From Candidula unifasciata (taxonomy: Eukaryota; Mollusca; Gastropoda; Stylommatophora; Geomitridae), in the NCBI GenBank assembly GCA_905116865.2, contig CAJHNH020003135.1, positions 409,501-473,500 on the forward strand: a stretch of DNA of 64,000 nt, given 5' to 3'. Under the pieces are notes generated by a model that was not told the origin of the DNA, did not search any database, and was given only the letters and a program-made list of their open reading frames with translations. Made by a program: the position numbers and the translations under genes. This document shows, piece by piece, positions 56,601 through 64,000 of the stretch (position 1 is the first letter of the stretch; every line of letters begins with the position of its first letter).

Positions 56601-59600
56601 CAGTTCACTTGTTAAAGAATTGCGCACATGGAAACTGAATCAGTGCGTTTAGGGAGTATTCTTACAAACAAGAAGCAGTTAAATGGCCTTTATGTTGGCA
56701 TGTCACACCGAAAAGGGTTTAGGTGCATTCTGGGACAATCAGGACTGTAGGAGAACTTGTGAGTCAAACTCCAAACTGATATTCTCACATGTGCTGTTTT
56801 GTTTTACTTTCTGTATTTCAATCTGAAGATTAGCCATTTTAGCACAGAAATAAGCACCTCATTTATTACTTAACTGATTCTTTTTCTTGTGTTGCAGCTT
56901 TAAATCTCAATTGTCAACTCATTTGTTTCTTTCTATTTTTTTGTCTCTCACGCTACCCTGTCTGCAACAACCAACCAAATGTAATGCCTGCCCTGTCCTG
57001 CCCCAAATCTGATGTGTTGCTGGGCCACCCTTTTGTCTGACCTGATGCTGCTGCTGTTGTTGCTGCTGCTGCTTACCCGACCTGAACTGACTCAAACCTA
57101 CCTCGTTAACATCACTTTGTCTCACGCTGCTCTGCCTGTAAACAAACATAATAAAATGAATTGAATGAAATAGAAAGTGACGCCAGACGCTCTGTTTGTA
57201 CTGTTTGGTAGGTAGCTCTTACTGTTGTAAGGCAGTATTGATTTCTTGTGTTGCCATGGTTTCAGTGGTTCTGTTTTTGTGCTGCCAATAACCTCCACTA
57301 TTTGTGGTGTCCAAAAAATTGTTTTTAATGGGTAGACACAGGTTGACTTTGTTTCTTGAGATCACATTGAATCAATCCTGCCATCGACGTGGTGGCTTGT
57401 TTCTTCTATATCTTCCCTCATCATGGGCAATTTGTGAACACAACAATGGGACATGCAGATGTTTCTATGTCAAACTTGGTGTCATAAACAGCAGAATAGA
57501 AAGGGGTTGTGGTGAAGTGGACTTCAAGACCGTTGTTGCTGAAATACTGTCTAGAATATTGGACCCACACTTGATGTTGTACATGAGCATTGGACATGGG
57601 GCGTTGTTTTTAGAGCAGATTGTGTGCCTGACAACATTGCCTTAGATGCTGAAATACTCAAATTATCTAGGTAGATTCTATTACATGTTTATTGTTTTAT
57701 TTGGCCAGTTTGTTCTTTGGTGTCTGCAGCCATACATATAGATCATTCCCCTATTCAACAGTGAGGTTCTTTCATCAGTGTTAACCTTTGTCATAGTTGA
57801 CATTGTCTGCTTTCCTGTCACTACCATCGGTTCTAATTTGTCAGCCTCCCTCTTGTCAGGGCAGTTTGCTAAGTCCTAGCTGAATTGTTCTTGTTATTGG
57901 CAGCACTTTTGGGGGAAGGAGGAGGCTTGAAGGCGTTGAGAGTTCTAATTGGGGAGATCTGTGTGCGTGCTATATTTGTCATACATTTTATAGTGTACAT
58001 GTTATACACATTTTGTATGAAGGAATTGTCTTTCACATGGCTAGTGATCTATTTATTGAACTGAATTTTTTGTTTTTCATATTTAATTACAAAATATTAT
58101 GTTCTCAAATTGCTTCGTTTCCTTCTTACCCTGATACATGTTTTTTTTTTTTTAATGCTAAAAGTATTTTTGTCCCAAACTTATAATGGAGTAAATGTTT
58201 GTGTGTGGCAATTGTACATTTTTAATGGTTATGGAGAAAATTTTTGTGTTTTGTTTTGCAATTGTACATTTTCTAATGGTTTAGTATTGTGTTGTTTGGA
58301 TATGTGTGTATATTTATATATAACAAGTTGTATTTGTACTGCACAGTATATTTTTTTCTCTTGTAAATGTACATTTGTATGTTTTTACCAAATGTAGAAT
58401 ATGTGAGAAGTTAATATTTTTAGATTGTCCGTGTATGCTTTTGTTACAATTTAGTTTTGTCTAGGTATTTAATGTTTTTCATCATCTGTCCAGGTAAGCC
58501 TTTTCTTTCTCTGTTATAGAATCTAGTAGTAGTGAATATATTTACTGTGAACTACTGGCAGTAGAAATCTGGTCTTGTGGAGAGTGTGTGGTAGACACAT
58601 TAGAGATCCGAACCTTGTTCTGTATGCCAGATTTAAAGCAGGGATGAGGAAGTTATTCCGTGAGTGAGTACATGTCAATGCTCAGGGTAAGAATAGTCGT
58701 GCACCACCGAAGTTGTGCAGCATGAAGTGCCTATGTCACCCTGGTCCATTAACTAGAACAAGACTGTTCTAGGATCCATATTTTGACTGGCAACATCTGG
58801 TGTGAGTTCTGCCGACATTGCGGAACAGTTGATATGCTCCAGGCTGGCGATACAGAGATCCTACCACAAGTGACATGTATCATGTCTCAGCAAAAGAACA
58901 TCGTTGGTCTAGCTCACTGCTGACACAGTTTCTTGTAAGACCAGATAGTGATGGATAACGGACTGTAATCTGATCTGGTCTAAATGATGGGGCGGAGGAT
59001 CAGAGCTGTCCACAAAGCACACGCTGCTCGCTAAATGGGTAAAAGAGTTCACTATGGTGGAGTGGCGGTAGTATACATGTGTGGTTTGGTCTAGTTTTGT
59101 GGGTCGAGTGTACTAGTACCAGATTATCACCACAATGATGCTGGTGCTCTTCTGTGTTAAGGGACAGTGACTAGAGTAGTGCTGGTGGGGACAACAAAGT
59201 ATTTAATTTGGTTTTATTTAGTTCATCTTCATAATATAGCAGGGCTCTCACTATGTCTGACTGAAACTAGCTCGGTCTCTCGCTAGTGCTCACGCACTTT
59301 CATAACCAAGGAGTTTCTTGTATCATGTGCCTAACTTTGTGCTTATCAGTCAGTCCCTGCCCCTCCCTTCTGCCATATGATGTTTTGTACGATCCACTGT
59401 AGTGCCTGACATAGCCAAACTATTTAAGATGAATGTTCCTTGATGTTCAGATCTTCTGTGATTTGGTTTTTCTTTTCTTATCCATGGTATTCTGAGAATC
59501 TTTCTATAGCATTTCAGCTTTTAAAAGCCTCTTTTTTTCTCCCTTAAGGACTGCAAGATCACCCCTAACTCACATCCTGCTGTTTAACCATAAACTTTGT

Positions 59601-61979
59601 CACTCATTGTAATTTTTGCTTGACATGCAGTTTTATCGGGGGTTTTTTCTGCCTAAATTATTTAATCACCAGCAGTACTTCTAGTTTGTTCACAAGCTAA
59701 TTTACTCGAAAATATGATTTTTATTCCAAAATAGTTGATGTGTTGATTTTATGTCAGTACATAAATGAATTTGTGTGATTGTACAGGTGTGTATGGTAAT
59801 GTGCACCGTGTGAAGATTCTCTTCAACAAGAAGGACAATGCTCTCATCCAGATGGCAGACCCAACACAGGCCCAGCAAGGTCAGTTGACAGCTCTATTGT
59901 CTGGGTGGTTGTTGTTGTTTTTTTTTCATTATTATACACATGCAGTGATCACATTGTTAGACAGGGCAGACTGGAGTGACATATGTGTTGTGCTGGGTGT
60001 GTGTTAGAGGCTGTGCTATCCTAATGTTACAGGTGGGTGTGTGTGTTAGAAGCTGTGGTATCCTAATGTTACAGGTGGGTGTGTGTTAGAGGCTGTGGTA
60101 TCCTAATGTTACAGGTGGGTGTGTGTTAGAGGCTGTGCTATCCTAATGTTACAGGTGGGTGTCTGTGTTAGAGGCTGTGGTATCCTAATGTTACAGGTGG
60201 GTGTCTGTGTTAGGGGCTGTGGTATCCTAATGTTACAGGTGGGTGTGTGTTAGAGGCTGTGCTATCCTAATGTTACAGGTGGGTGTCTGTGTTAGAGGCT
60301 GTGGTATCCTAATGTTACAGGTGGGTGTCTGTGTTAGAGGCTGTGGTATCCTAATGTTACAGGTGGGTGTGTGTTAGAGGCTGTGGTATCCTAATGTTAC
60401 AGGTGGGTGTGTGTTAGAGGCTGTGGTATCCTAATGTTACAGGTGGGTGTTAGAGGCTGTGGTATCCTAATGTTACAGGTGGGTGTCTGTGTTAGAGGCT
60501 GTGGTATCCTAATGTTACAGGTGGGTGTGTGTTAGAGGCTGTGCTATCCTAATGTTACAGGTGGGTGTGTGTGTTAGAGGCTGTGGTATCCTAATGTTAC
60601 AGGTGGGTGTGTGTTAGAGGCTGTGGTATCCTAATGTTACAGGTGGGTGTCTGTTAGAGGCTGTGCTATCCTAATGTTACAGGTGGGTGTCTTAGAGGCT
60701 GTGGTATCCTAATGTTACAGGTGGGTGTCTGTGTTAGAGGCTGTGGTATCCTAATGTTACAGGTGGGTGTGTGTTAGAGGCTGTGCTATCCTAATGTTAC
60801 AGGTGGGTGTCTGTGTTAGAGGCTGTGGTATCCTAATGTTACAGGTGGGTGTGTGTTAGAGGCTGTGCTATCCTAATGTTTAAGGTGGGTGTCTGTTAGA
60901 GGCTGTGCTATCCTAATGTTTAAGGTGGGTGTCTGTTAGAGGCTGTGCTATCCTAATGTTACAGGTGGGTGTCTGTTAGAGGCTGTGCTATCCTAATGTT
61001 ACAGGTGGGTGTCTGTTAGAGGCTGTGCTATCCTAATGTTACAGGTGGGTGTCTGTGTTAGAGGCTGTGCTATCCTAATGTTACAGGTGGGTGTCTGTGT
61101 TAGAGGCTGTGCTATCCTAATGTTACAGGTGGGTGTCTGTGTTAGAGGCTGTGCTATCCTAATGTTACAGGTGGGTGTCTGTGTTAGAGGCTGTGCTATC
61201 CTAATGTTACAGGTGGGTGTCTGTGTTAGAGGCTGTGGTATCCTAATGTTACAGGTGGGTGTCTGTGTTAGAGGCTGTGCTATCCTAATGTTTAAGGTGG
61301 GTGTCTGTGTTAGAGGCTGTGCTGTCCTAATGTTTAAGGTGGGTGTCTGTGTTAGAGGCTGTGCTATCCTAATGTTACAGGTGGGTGTCTGTGTTAGAGG
61401 CTGTGCTATCCTAATGTTTTAGGTGGGTGTCTGTGTTAGAGGCTGTGCTGTCCTAATGTTACATACAGGTCGGTGGCTGTGGTATCCTAATGTTACAGAT
61501 GGGTGTATGTTAGAGGCTGTGGTATCCTGTTACATACAGGTGGGTGTATGTTAGAGGCTGTGCTATCCTAATGTTACAGGTGGGTCTGTGGTACAGGCTG
61601 TGTTGTCCTAATGTTAAAGGTGGTTTTGTGGGTGTTTGGCTGGATCGTTAGAGACTATCGTAATGTTAGAAGTGGTTCTATGAGTGTTTAGCTGGATAGT
61701 TAGAGGCTGTGTGTGTCCTAATGTGGAAGGTGGTTGCATGTCTTGCTGTAGTAACATTATGTTTAACATGTGAAAGTTCACTCCCAGCTGGAGCAGTTTC
61801 TTCTGTTTGCAGCCCTGCTGTATGTATTTCAGCCGTTGTGTGTGTGAGCTTGTTGCTGATATATGCATGTACTCTTTGCAGCCATCACTTATTTGGACAA
61901 GGCCCGTTTGTGGGGTAAACAGCTTCGCGTGGCTCCATCCAAACACCAGATGATCCAAATGCCTAAAGATGGACAGTCT
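44635..61979 (+). CDS. PTBP1: Polypyrimidine tract-binding protein (PTBP), partial: 14 exons, RRM1-RRM3
   Basis: Nuclear RNA-binding splicing regulator that binds CU-rich RNA and represses or reshapes exon use. Exons: 44635-44642, 46265-46289, 46971-47030, 47714-47860, 49264-49407, 49828-49965, 50305-50356, 51317-51375, 51802-51949, 53967-54056, 54970-55130, 57174-57207, 59787-59879, 61882-61979. All are GT-AG and all phases agree; together they give 419 codons. RRM1: RNP2 VVHIRSLP (44-51), RNP1 AFLEFQDE (81-88). RRM2: LRVIVDNV (156-163), TFQALIQF (193-200). RRM3: VILVSNLD (335-342), NALIQMAD (373-380). A Gly-rich linker at about 261-325 replaces the Ala-rich linker of vertebrate PTBP1. Exon 1 encodes only MDG, as in vertebrates. 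RRM4 and the stop lie to the right of the window. The 34-nt exon 12 is the probable autoregulatory switch. Confidence 0.97.
45212..45416. mobile_element. Foldback element (long inverted repeat) in PTBP intron 1
   Basis: Left arm 45212-45296 pairs with right arm 45335-45416: GGCTGGGACTCACGAGCA with TGCTCGTGAGTCCCAGGC, then TGCTGCGCGGAT with ATCCGCACAGCGC, outermost CACCGCCGAG with CTTGGCGGTA. The spacer is about 38 nt. No convincing TSD was found. Confidence 0.7.
45672..45742 (+). pseudogene. tRNA-Asp-like sequence (degraded, or SINE head)
   Basis: 71 nt: TCTTCGCTAGTATAGTTGAT, then loop TTGTTAT, then GGGGTTCGATTCTCCGGC. The D-arm TAGTATAGT and exact B box GGTTCGATTCT resemble tRNA-Asp, but the acceptor and anticodon stems have mismatches and the anticodon would be GTT (Asn) instead of GTC. 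Probably not a working tRNA. Confidence 0.6.
45775..46130. repeat. Degenerate tandem repeat, ~60-bp unit, about 5-6 copies
   Basis: Repeats of GGTTTGCACGTTGTGTTGTG, GTTAACAACTAGGCTGCGAT and ATCTGCGCCTTTCGCTCGGT with large indels. It directly follows the tRNA-like sequence. Confidence 0.8.
46265..46289 (+). CDS. PTBP1: PTBP exon 2
   Basis: TTTTCTTGCAG acceptor; (G)DYYSSGMK; donor GTATGT. 25 nt, phase 1+24. Confidence 0.85.
46971..47030 (+). CDS. PTBP1: PTBP exon 3
   Basis: TTATTTCCAG acceptor; [20 protein letters not shown]; donor GTATGT. Acidic, disordered N-terminal region. Confidence 0.9.
47714..47860 (+). CDS. PTBP1: PTBP exon 4 (first half of RRM1)
   Basis: TTCTGCTTTCAG acceptor; [20 protein letters not shown], then [19 protein letters not shown]; donor GTCAGA. 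Strongly conserved. Confidence 0.97.
48080..48260 (+). pseudogene. LINE RT 3' relic
   Basis: Related to 33025-33215 (CACTAGAGGAGAAGAGGCGA, TTGGCTGACTGGACAGG, CAACTGACCGTCAGAAG). No frame is open. Confidence 0.58.
48288..48440 (+). mobile_element. Family A copy, degraded and partial
   Basis: ATGCATCTGCCTGAGAGGCA, then GTGCTTGCAGCAGTCATGTT and GAGTAGACGAACG. Head and tail are eroded. Confidence 0.75.
49264..49407 (+). CDS. PTBP1: PTBP exon 5 (second half of RRM1)
   Basis: GTGTTTGCAG acceptor; [20 protein letters not shown], then [16 protein letters not shown]; donor GTAGGT. Confidence 0.97.
49828..49965 (+). CDS. PTBP1: PTBP exon 6 (linker and start of RRM2)
   Basis: CTTGTAACAG acceptor; [20 protein letters not shown], then [20 protein letters not shown]; donor GTAACA. 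Confidence 0.97.
50305..50356 (+). CDS. PTBP1: PTBP exon 7 (RRM2)
   Basis: CTCATTTCAG acceptor; [17 protein letters not shown]; donor GTAAGT; ends in phase 1. Confidence 0.97.
50436..50592. repeat. Minisatellite, 27-bp unit, 6 copies
   Basis: Unit CCAGGTTGCCCTAGCTGGCG plus GTCAGCT in intron 7, 80 nt after exon 7. Copies are nearly identical. Confidence 0.95.
51317..51375 (+). CDS. PTBP1: PTBP exon 8 (RRM2)
   Basis: CCTATCTACAG acceptor; (N)[19 protein letters not shown]; donor GTGAGT; phase 2+57. RNP1 of RRM2. Confidence 0.97.
51802..51949 (+). CDS. PTBP1: PTBP exon 9 (end of RRM2)
   Basis: TTGTCAACAG acceptor; [49 protein letters not shown]; donor GTAGGT. Near-identical to the vertebrate segment. 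Confidence 0.98.
52121..52575 (+). mobile_element. Family A copy split by a MITE
   Basis: Head GTGTGGCTTCTAGGGTCCCC and AACAAGAATAGACCCACTGC to GCACATAAATAA. It resumes after the insertion with CCCTGGAACAAAGG and GCTTACAGCTGGTGAATC. Confidence 0.75.
52266..52500. mobile_element. MITE with 15-bp TIRs and TTAA target duplication
   Basis: Left end TTTATAACGTACCCC and right end GGGGTAAGTTATAAA form 15-bp inverted repeats with one mismatch. TTAA flanks both sides (52262-52265, 52501-52504), as piggyBac-type transposases produce. It contains a T run of about 26. Inserted in a family A copy, so it is younger than that copy. Confidence 0.75.
53244..53875. repeat. Minisatellite, 63-bp unit, 10 copies
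   Basis: Unit AGTCAAATATGGGCCCCTCC, AGAGTTTAAGTAATGTGGGG, GCATAAGGATGTTAGAAAGG, CTT. GGGGGC, GGATGC and GGAGGC variants occur in blocks. It ends 91 nt before exon 10. Confidence 0.96.
53967..54056 (+). CDS. PTBP1: PTBP exon 10 (Gly-rich linker)
   Basis: TTATTGCAG acceptor; (D)[19 protein letters not shown], then [10 protein letters not shown]; donor GTGAGT; phase 2+87+1. Low-complexity linker between RRM2 and RRM3, and a candidate for alternative use because it is a multiple of 3 (90 nt). Confidence 0.93.
54970..55130 (+). CDS. PTBP1: PTBP exon 11 (linker and start of RRM3)
   Basis: TTTTTGATACAG acceptor; [53 protein letters not shown]; donor GTTTGT (weak at +3); ends in phase 0. Confidence 0.95.
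55131..56897 (+). other. PTBP intron 11, 5' part
   Basis: No repeat family was firmly recognised. CA microsatellite near 55732-55746, G run near 56255-56270. An unused TTGTGTTGCAG acceptor-like site at 56887-56897 marks the start of the AG-free zone. Confidence 0.5.
56898..57171 (+). promoter_or_regulatory. PTBP1: AG-exclusion zone / distant branch point region before PTBP exon 12
   Basis: 274 nt without any AG dinucleotide, bounded by AG at 56896-56897 and by the exon 12 acceptor AG at 57172-57173. A strong pyrimidine tract (TTTGTTTCTTTCTATTTTTT, then GTCTCTC) lies at its far 5' side. The 30 nt next to the acceptor are A-rich with no pyrimidine tract. Candidate branch sites are TCTGAC (A at 57040) and ACTGAC (A at 57090), or one just before the 56920 tract. 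UCUU/CUCU motifs are PTB targets. Confidence 0.8.
57174..57207 (+). CDS. PTBP1: PTBP exon 12, 34 nt, counterpart of vertebrate PTBP1 exon 11
   Basis: GAATGAAATAG acceptor; [11 protein letters not shown] and one base of Gly; donor GTAGGT. It completes the first helix of RRM3 (human RVTPQSLFILF). Both length (34 nt) and position equal the vertebrate exon whose skipping triggers nonsense-mediated decay. Skipping here joins GAG to GTGTGTATG and reads VCMVMCTV then TGA at 59811-59813, 66 nt before the next junction. Confidence 0.95.
57208..59786 (+). other. PTBP intron 12
   Basis: T-rich, with several UCUU and TTTCTT motifs just after exon 12 (AGCTCTTACTG, GATTTCTTGTG). No transposon or minisatellite was recognised in 2.6 kb, unusual for this window. 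Confidence 0.55.
59787..59879 (+). CDS. PTBP1: PTBP exon 13 (RRM3)
   Basis: TGATTGTACAG acceptor; (G)[30 protein letters not shown]; donor GTCAGT; phase 2+90+1. RNP1 of RRM3. Confidence 0.97.
60005..61640. repeat. Minisatellite, 38-44-bp unit, about 38 copies, in PTBP intron 13
   Basis: Unit GGTGGGTGTCTGTGTTAGAG plus GCTGTGSTATCCTAATGTTA and CA. Copies differ by the number of GT repeats. The 3' end is degenerate. It gives a meaningless [18 protein letters not shown] frame at 61009-61422. Most units contain CCTAAT...ACAG|GTGGGT, a fused acceptor/donor-like signal. Confidence 0.96.
61882..61979 (+). CDS. PTBP1: PTBP exon 14 (end of RRM3)
   Basis: ACTCTTTGCAG acceptor; (A)[32 protein letters not shown]; donor GTGAGT; ends in phase 0. 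KHQ..Q.P is the conserved link towards RRM4, which is not in the window. Confidence 0.96.
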
Positions 61980-62059
61980 GTGAGTTATGTTTGTTGCAAC
62001 ATTAATTTATGACCTAGAGAAATAGCCAGTCAGTCAGTTTAGTTGTAAATGAGTTTATC

Positions 62060-62525
62060 CCCGTGTGAGTTCTGGGGCCCTGTTGTAGGGAAACACAAGA
62101 AACAGACTCCCTGCCCCCCCTGACGAGCATGATGTAAGAGCTTCTTCAAAGTTGAAGTATGTCTGCCGGAGAGGCAAGGAAACAAGAGTCTGCATACAAA
62201 TATGTGCATGCAACACCCAACGGTTCCAGCTGACAGGCTGTGCTGCTGTCACTGGCTCGAGCCAACGATGCAACATTAAAGCAGCGGTTCTCAAACTGGG
62301 TGGGGTGCTGCGGCAATAACCAGGTAAACAGCAACAGTCTAGAGACCATTAGTATCGGAACTCTTTGCTGGCTGCTGAAGATGGGGGACGTAGCCCTTTG
62401 GGATGTCCCCGAGTGCTGTGATGACGGTTCTTGAATCAAATACAATCAAACAACAGTCCAGAGGTGGACGAACACCCAGAACAGTAGAAATACTGGAGTT
62501 CAGGTGAATGCGAAGAAGAAGAAAG
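62060..62525 (+). mobile_element. Family A copy split by a family B insertion
   Basis: Head CCCGTGTGAGTTCTGGGGCC to AGTCTGCATACAAATATG and CATGCAACACCCAACGGTTC. It resumes with CAGTCCAGAGGTGGACGAAC and GGTGAATGCGAAGAAGAAGA. Confidence 0.85.
62226..62456 (+). mobile_element. Family B copy inserted in family A
   Basis: Includes GCAGCGGTTCTCAAACTGGG, TATCGGAACTCTTTGCTGGC, TGCTGAAGATGGGGGACGTA, GAGTGCTGTGATGACGGTTC and TTGAATCAAATACAATCAAA (tail). Confidence 0.7.
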
Positions 62526-64000
62526 AGTTAATTTTCATCGCACGATTTCACCCACTTCCTAATTCACAAACACCATGTGTAAATTACAGGGTTCGTAGTG
62601 GACCGGGAAATCGGGAAATTACCGGGATTTTTTTCGTTGACCTTGAACCGGGAATTTAAGCTTATAAAAGACATTCCGACCTTAAAAACCCGTGAATTTT
62701 GACCGCGGCAATGAAATCGTCAGAAATCCTGTGTTTTTCAGCACAGGCAATTTTGAGGGAGCCATTTGGCTTTTTTGGCCATTTGGCTAGTTTTTGGCTA
62801 CTTTCGTTGTATGGTCGTTTCAGGTGTGAGGGCAGCTGATTATTGGCTATTTTCAGCCGAAATGGCTTGTTAAAGGCCAGGGGAGGGCGGGCTTTGTTGC
62901 TGATCATGAAAACATGCAGACAGCAGCGGTGTGGCATGGGGCGGGAAGTAGCAGATTCCGTCTCGCGCGCGTGTGTGTGTGCCTTTGTTTCTAGCGAGTC
63001 CGGCAGAATGAACAGTTTAAATCGTTTATGGCCGTGGTTTCTAGAAAGGATTACATTGGGAGATGGTGGGGCTCGGTGCAGTTGTATTTATAAATAGAGT
63101 CGCCGTGGTGGGGGCTAAGCACGGCCTTCTCTATTAATTAGAGACGGCATTGGGGCTAAGCAAAGTGACTGCAGCTGGATTTCCCAGTTCTATTTTTGGC
63201 CTGGATTTATCTTTACAGTGTGTTTGGCGATCAGTATTGTAATTCCCCGAGATTCCCTCTTCTGTTGTCTCACCCCTCTCTCTCTCTCTTCCCTCCCTCT
63301 TTCACTCTTCTACCTATTGCTCCTTCCTTCCCGTCTCCTGCATTGTCTCTAACCCTCCCTTCTGATCTTCATCTTTTTCTCTTTCTCTCTATCTTTCCTT
63401 TTACTCTCTCATTTCCTGTCCCCCTCCCCGTTTTTCCTATTTTATTTCTTGTTTAAATGTTTAGTAAATGTGCGGCTCCATAACTCTTCCTAGCAACTCA
63501 AGTACACAGGAAGTTGTATTGGGAGGGGGGGGGGGTGCATTCTGTGGGAACATGGTGGATATTTTCTTTTGATGTGTTTGTTTTCCTAGCGGCCTTAATC
63601 TCTGTCCATCTCCCTTCGCGCCCCCTCACATTTTGTCCTACCTGTTCCTCACTCTCTGACTGTCTGTGTCACTGCTTTCCTCTCTCTCTCTTTGTATTTG
63701 CCGCTCTCCCTCACTCCCTCCCTCTCTTTCTCTCTCTCTCTCTCTTTCTTTCTTTCTCCATACCTTCAGTTGGTGTATAAGGTTATGTGTTGCCTAGTGC
63801 AGAACATTTCATGTCCATCATTCCCCCCTCCCACACATTAAATATATGTGTACTTTTAAAAACACATTTGCTGTCACCTCCCCCCCCCCCCCCCCCCCCC
63901 CCTTTTCTCCTCCCACATTGATGACACCTAGGGGAGGAAGTGCACCCCTTCCTGCTATCTTCTTCCCTCTATATCTCATCTTATTTCTTACTCCCTTCTT
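62526..64000 (+). other. PTBP intron 14 to the window edge
   Basis: No exon is seen; RRM4 exons must lie further right. Positions 62590-62720 contain GGGAAATCGGGAAATTACCG-type sequence of unknown origin. 63240-63470 and 63600-63770 are long CT-rich tracts. G and C runs lie near 63522-63535 and 63879-63902. Confidence 0.55.

Noticed and set aside
61009..61422. 137-aa repeat protein [14 protein letters not shown]...
   Set aside because: A stop-free frame of the 42-bp minisatellite within PTBP intron 13; no splice or start evidence.
62281..62300. GCAGCGGTTCTCAAACTGGG as a hAT terminal repeat
   Set aside because: It resembles hAT ends (CAGNGGTTCTCAA), but no inverted partner or 8-bp duplication is seen; it is kept as part of family B.

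Overview
The window is nuclear DNA from an animal. Two multi-exon genes with GT-AG introns lie on the + strand, set in sequence full of retroposons, MITE-like elements and minisatellites. The gene sequences, tRNA-derived SINEs, many LINE 3' relics and a SPIN-like hAT element fit a lophotrochozoan invertebrate. I favour a gastropod mollusc, but that is inference; no species-specific marker was recognised.

Layout. (1) Positions 1-294 hold the 3' part of an open, Gln/Ser-rich exon of an unrecognised gene. Positions 295-15886 show no other convincing gene, only SINE copies, LINE relics and minisatellites. (2) Positions 15887-37510 carry a TATDN1 orthologue (TatD-family metal-dependent deoxyribonuclease). 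Eleven exons are placed with consistent phases from ATG to stop. One short exon, which must lie between 27537 and 29911, could not be found. (3) Positions 37511-44552 are intergenic and include a SPIN-like hAT MITE (41007-41448) and an 85-bp minisatellite. (4) From 44553 to the right edge lies a polypyrimidine tract-binding protein gene (PTBP1 family). A promoter with CACGTG, TGACGTCA and GCCGCCATTTTG motifs precedes 14 placed exons encoding an N-terminus, RRM1, RRM2, a Gly-rich linker and RRM3. RRM4 lies beyond the window.

Main result. The PTBP gene keeps a 34-nt exon (57174-57207) at the position of vertebrate PTBP1 exon 11, whose skipping is the known autoregulatory nonsense-mediated-decay switch. 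Skipping it here would put a TGA nine codons into the next exon. The intron upstream has about 274 nt without a single AG dinucleotide, the signature of a distant branch point, plus a CU-rich tract suited to PTB binding. The whole regulatory architecture therefore seems to be present in this invertebrate.

Repeats. A non-autonomous retroposon of about 290 bp, here called family A, occurs about 26 times in either orientation. It has perfect 11-13 bp target-site duplications and a (GAA)n tail, and several copies have seeded minisatellites inside themselves. Other families are a tRNA-derived SINE with intact A and B boxes, a second dispersed family (B), at least three LINE 3' families, a 380-bp foldback MITE with telomere-like repeats at its centre, and a MITE with TTAA duplications nested in a family A copy. 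About twenty minisatellite arrays cover roughly 15% of the window.
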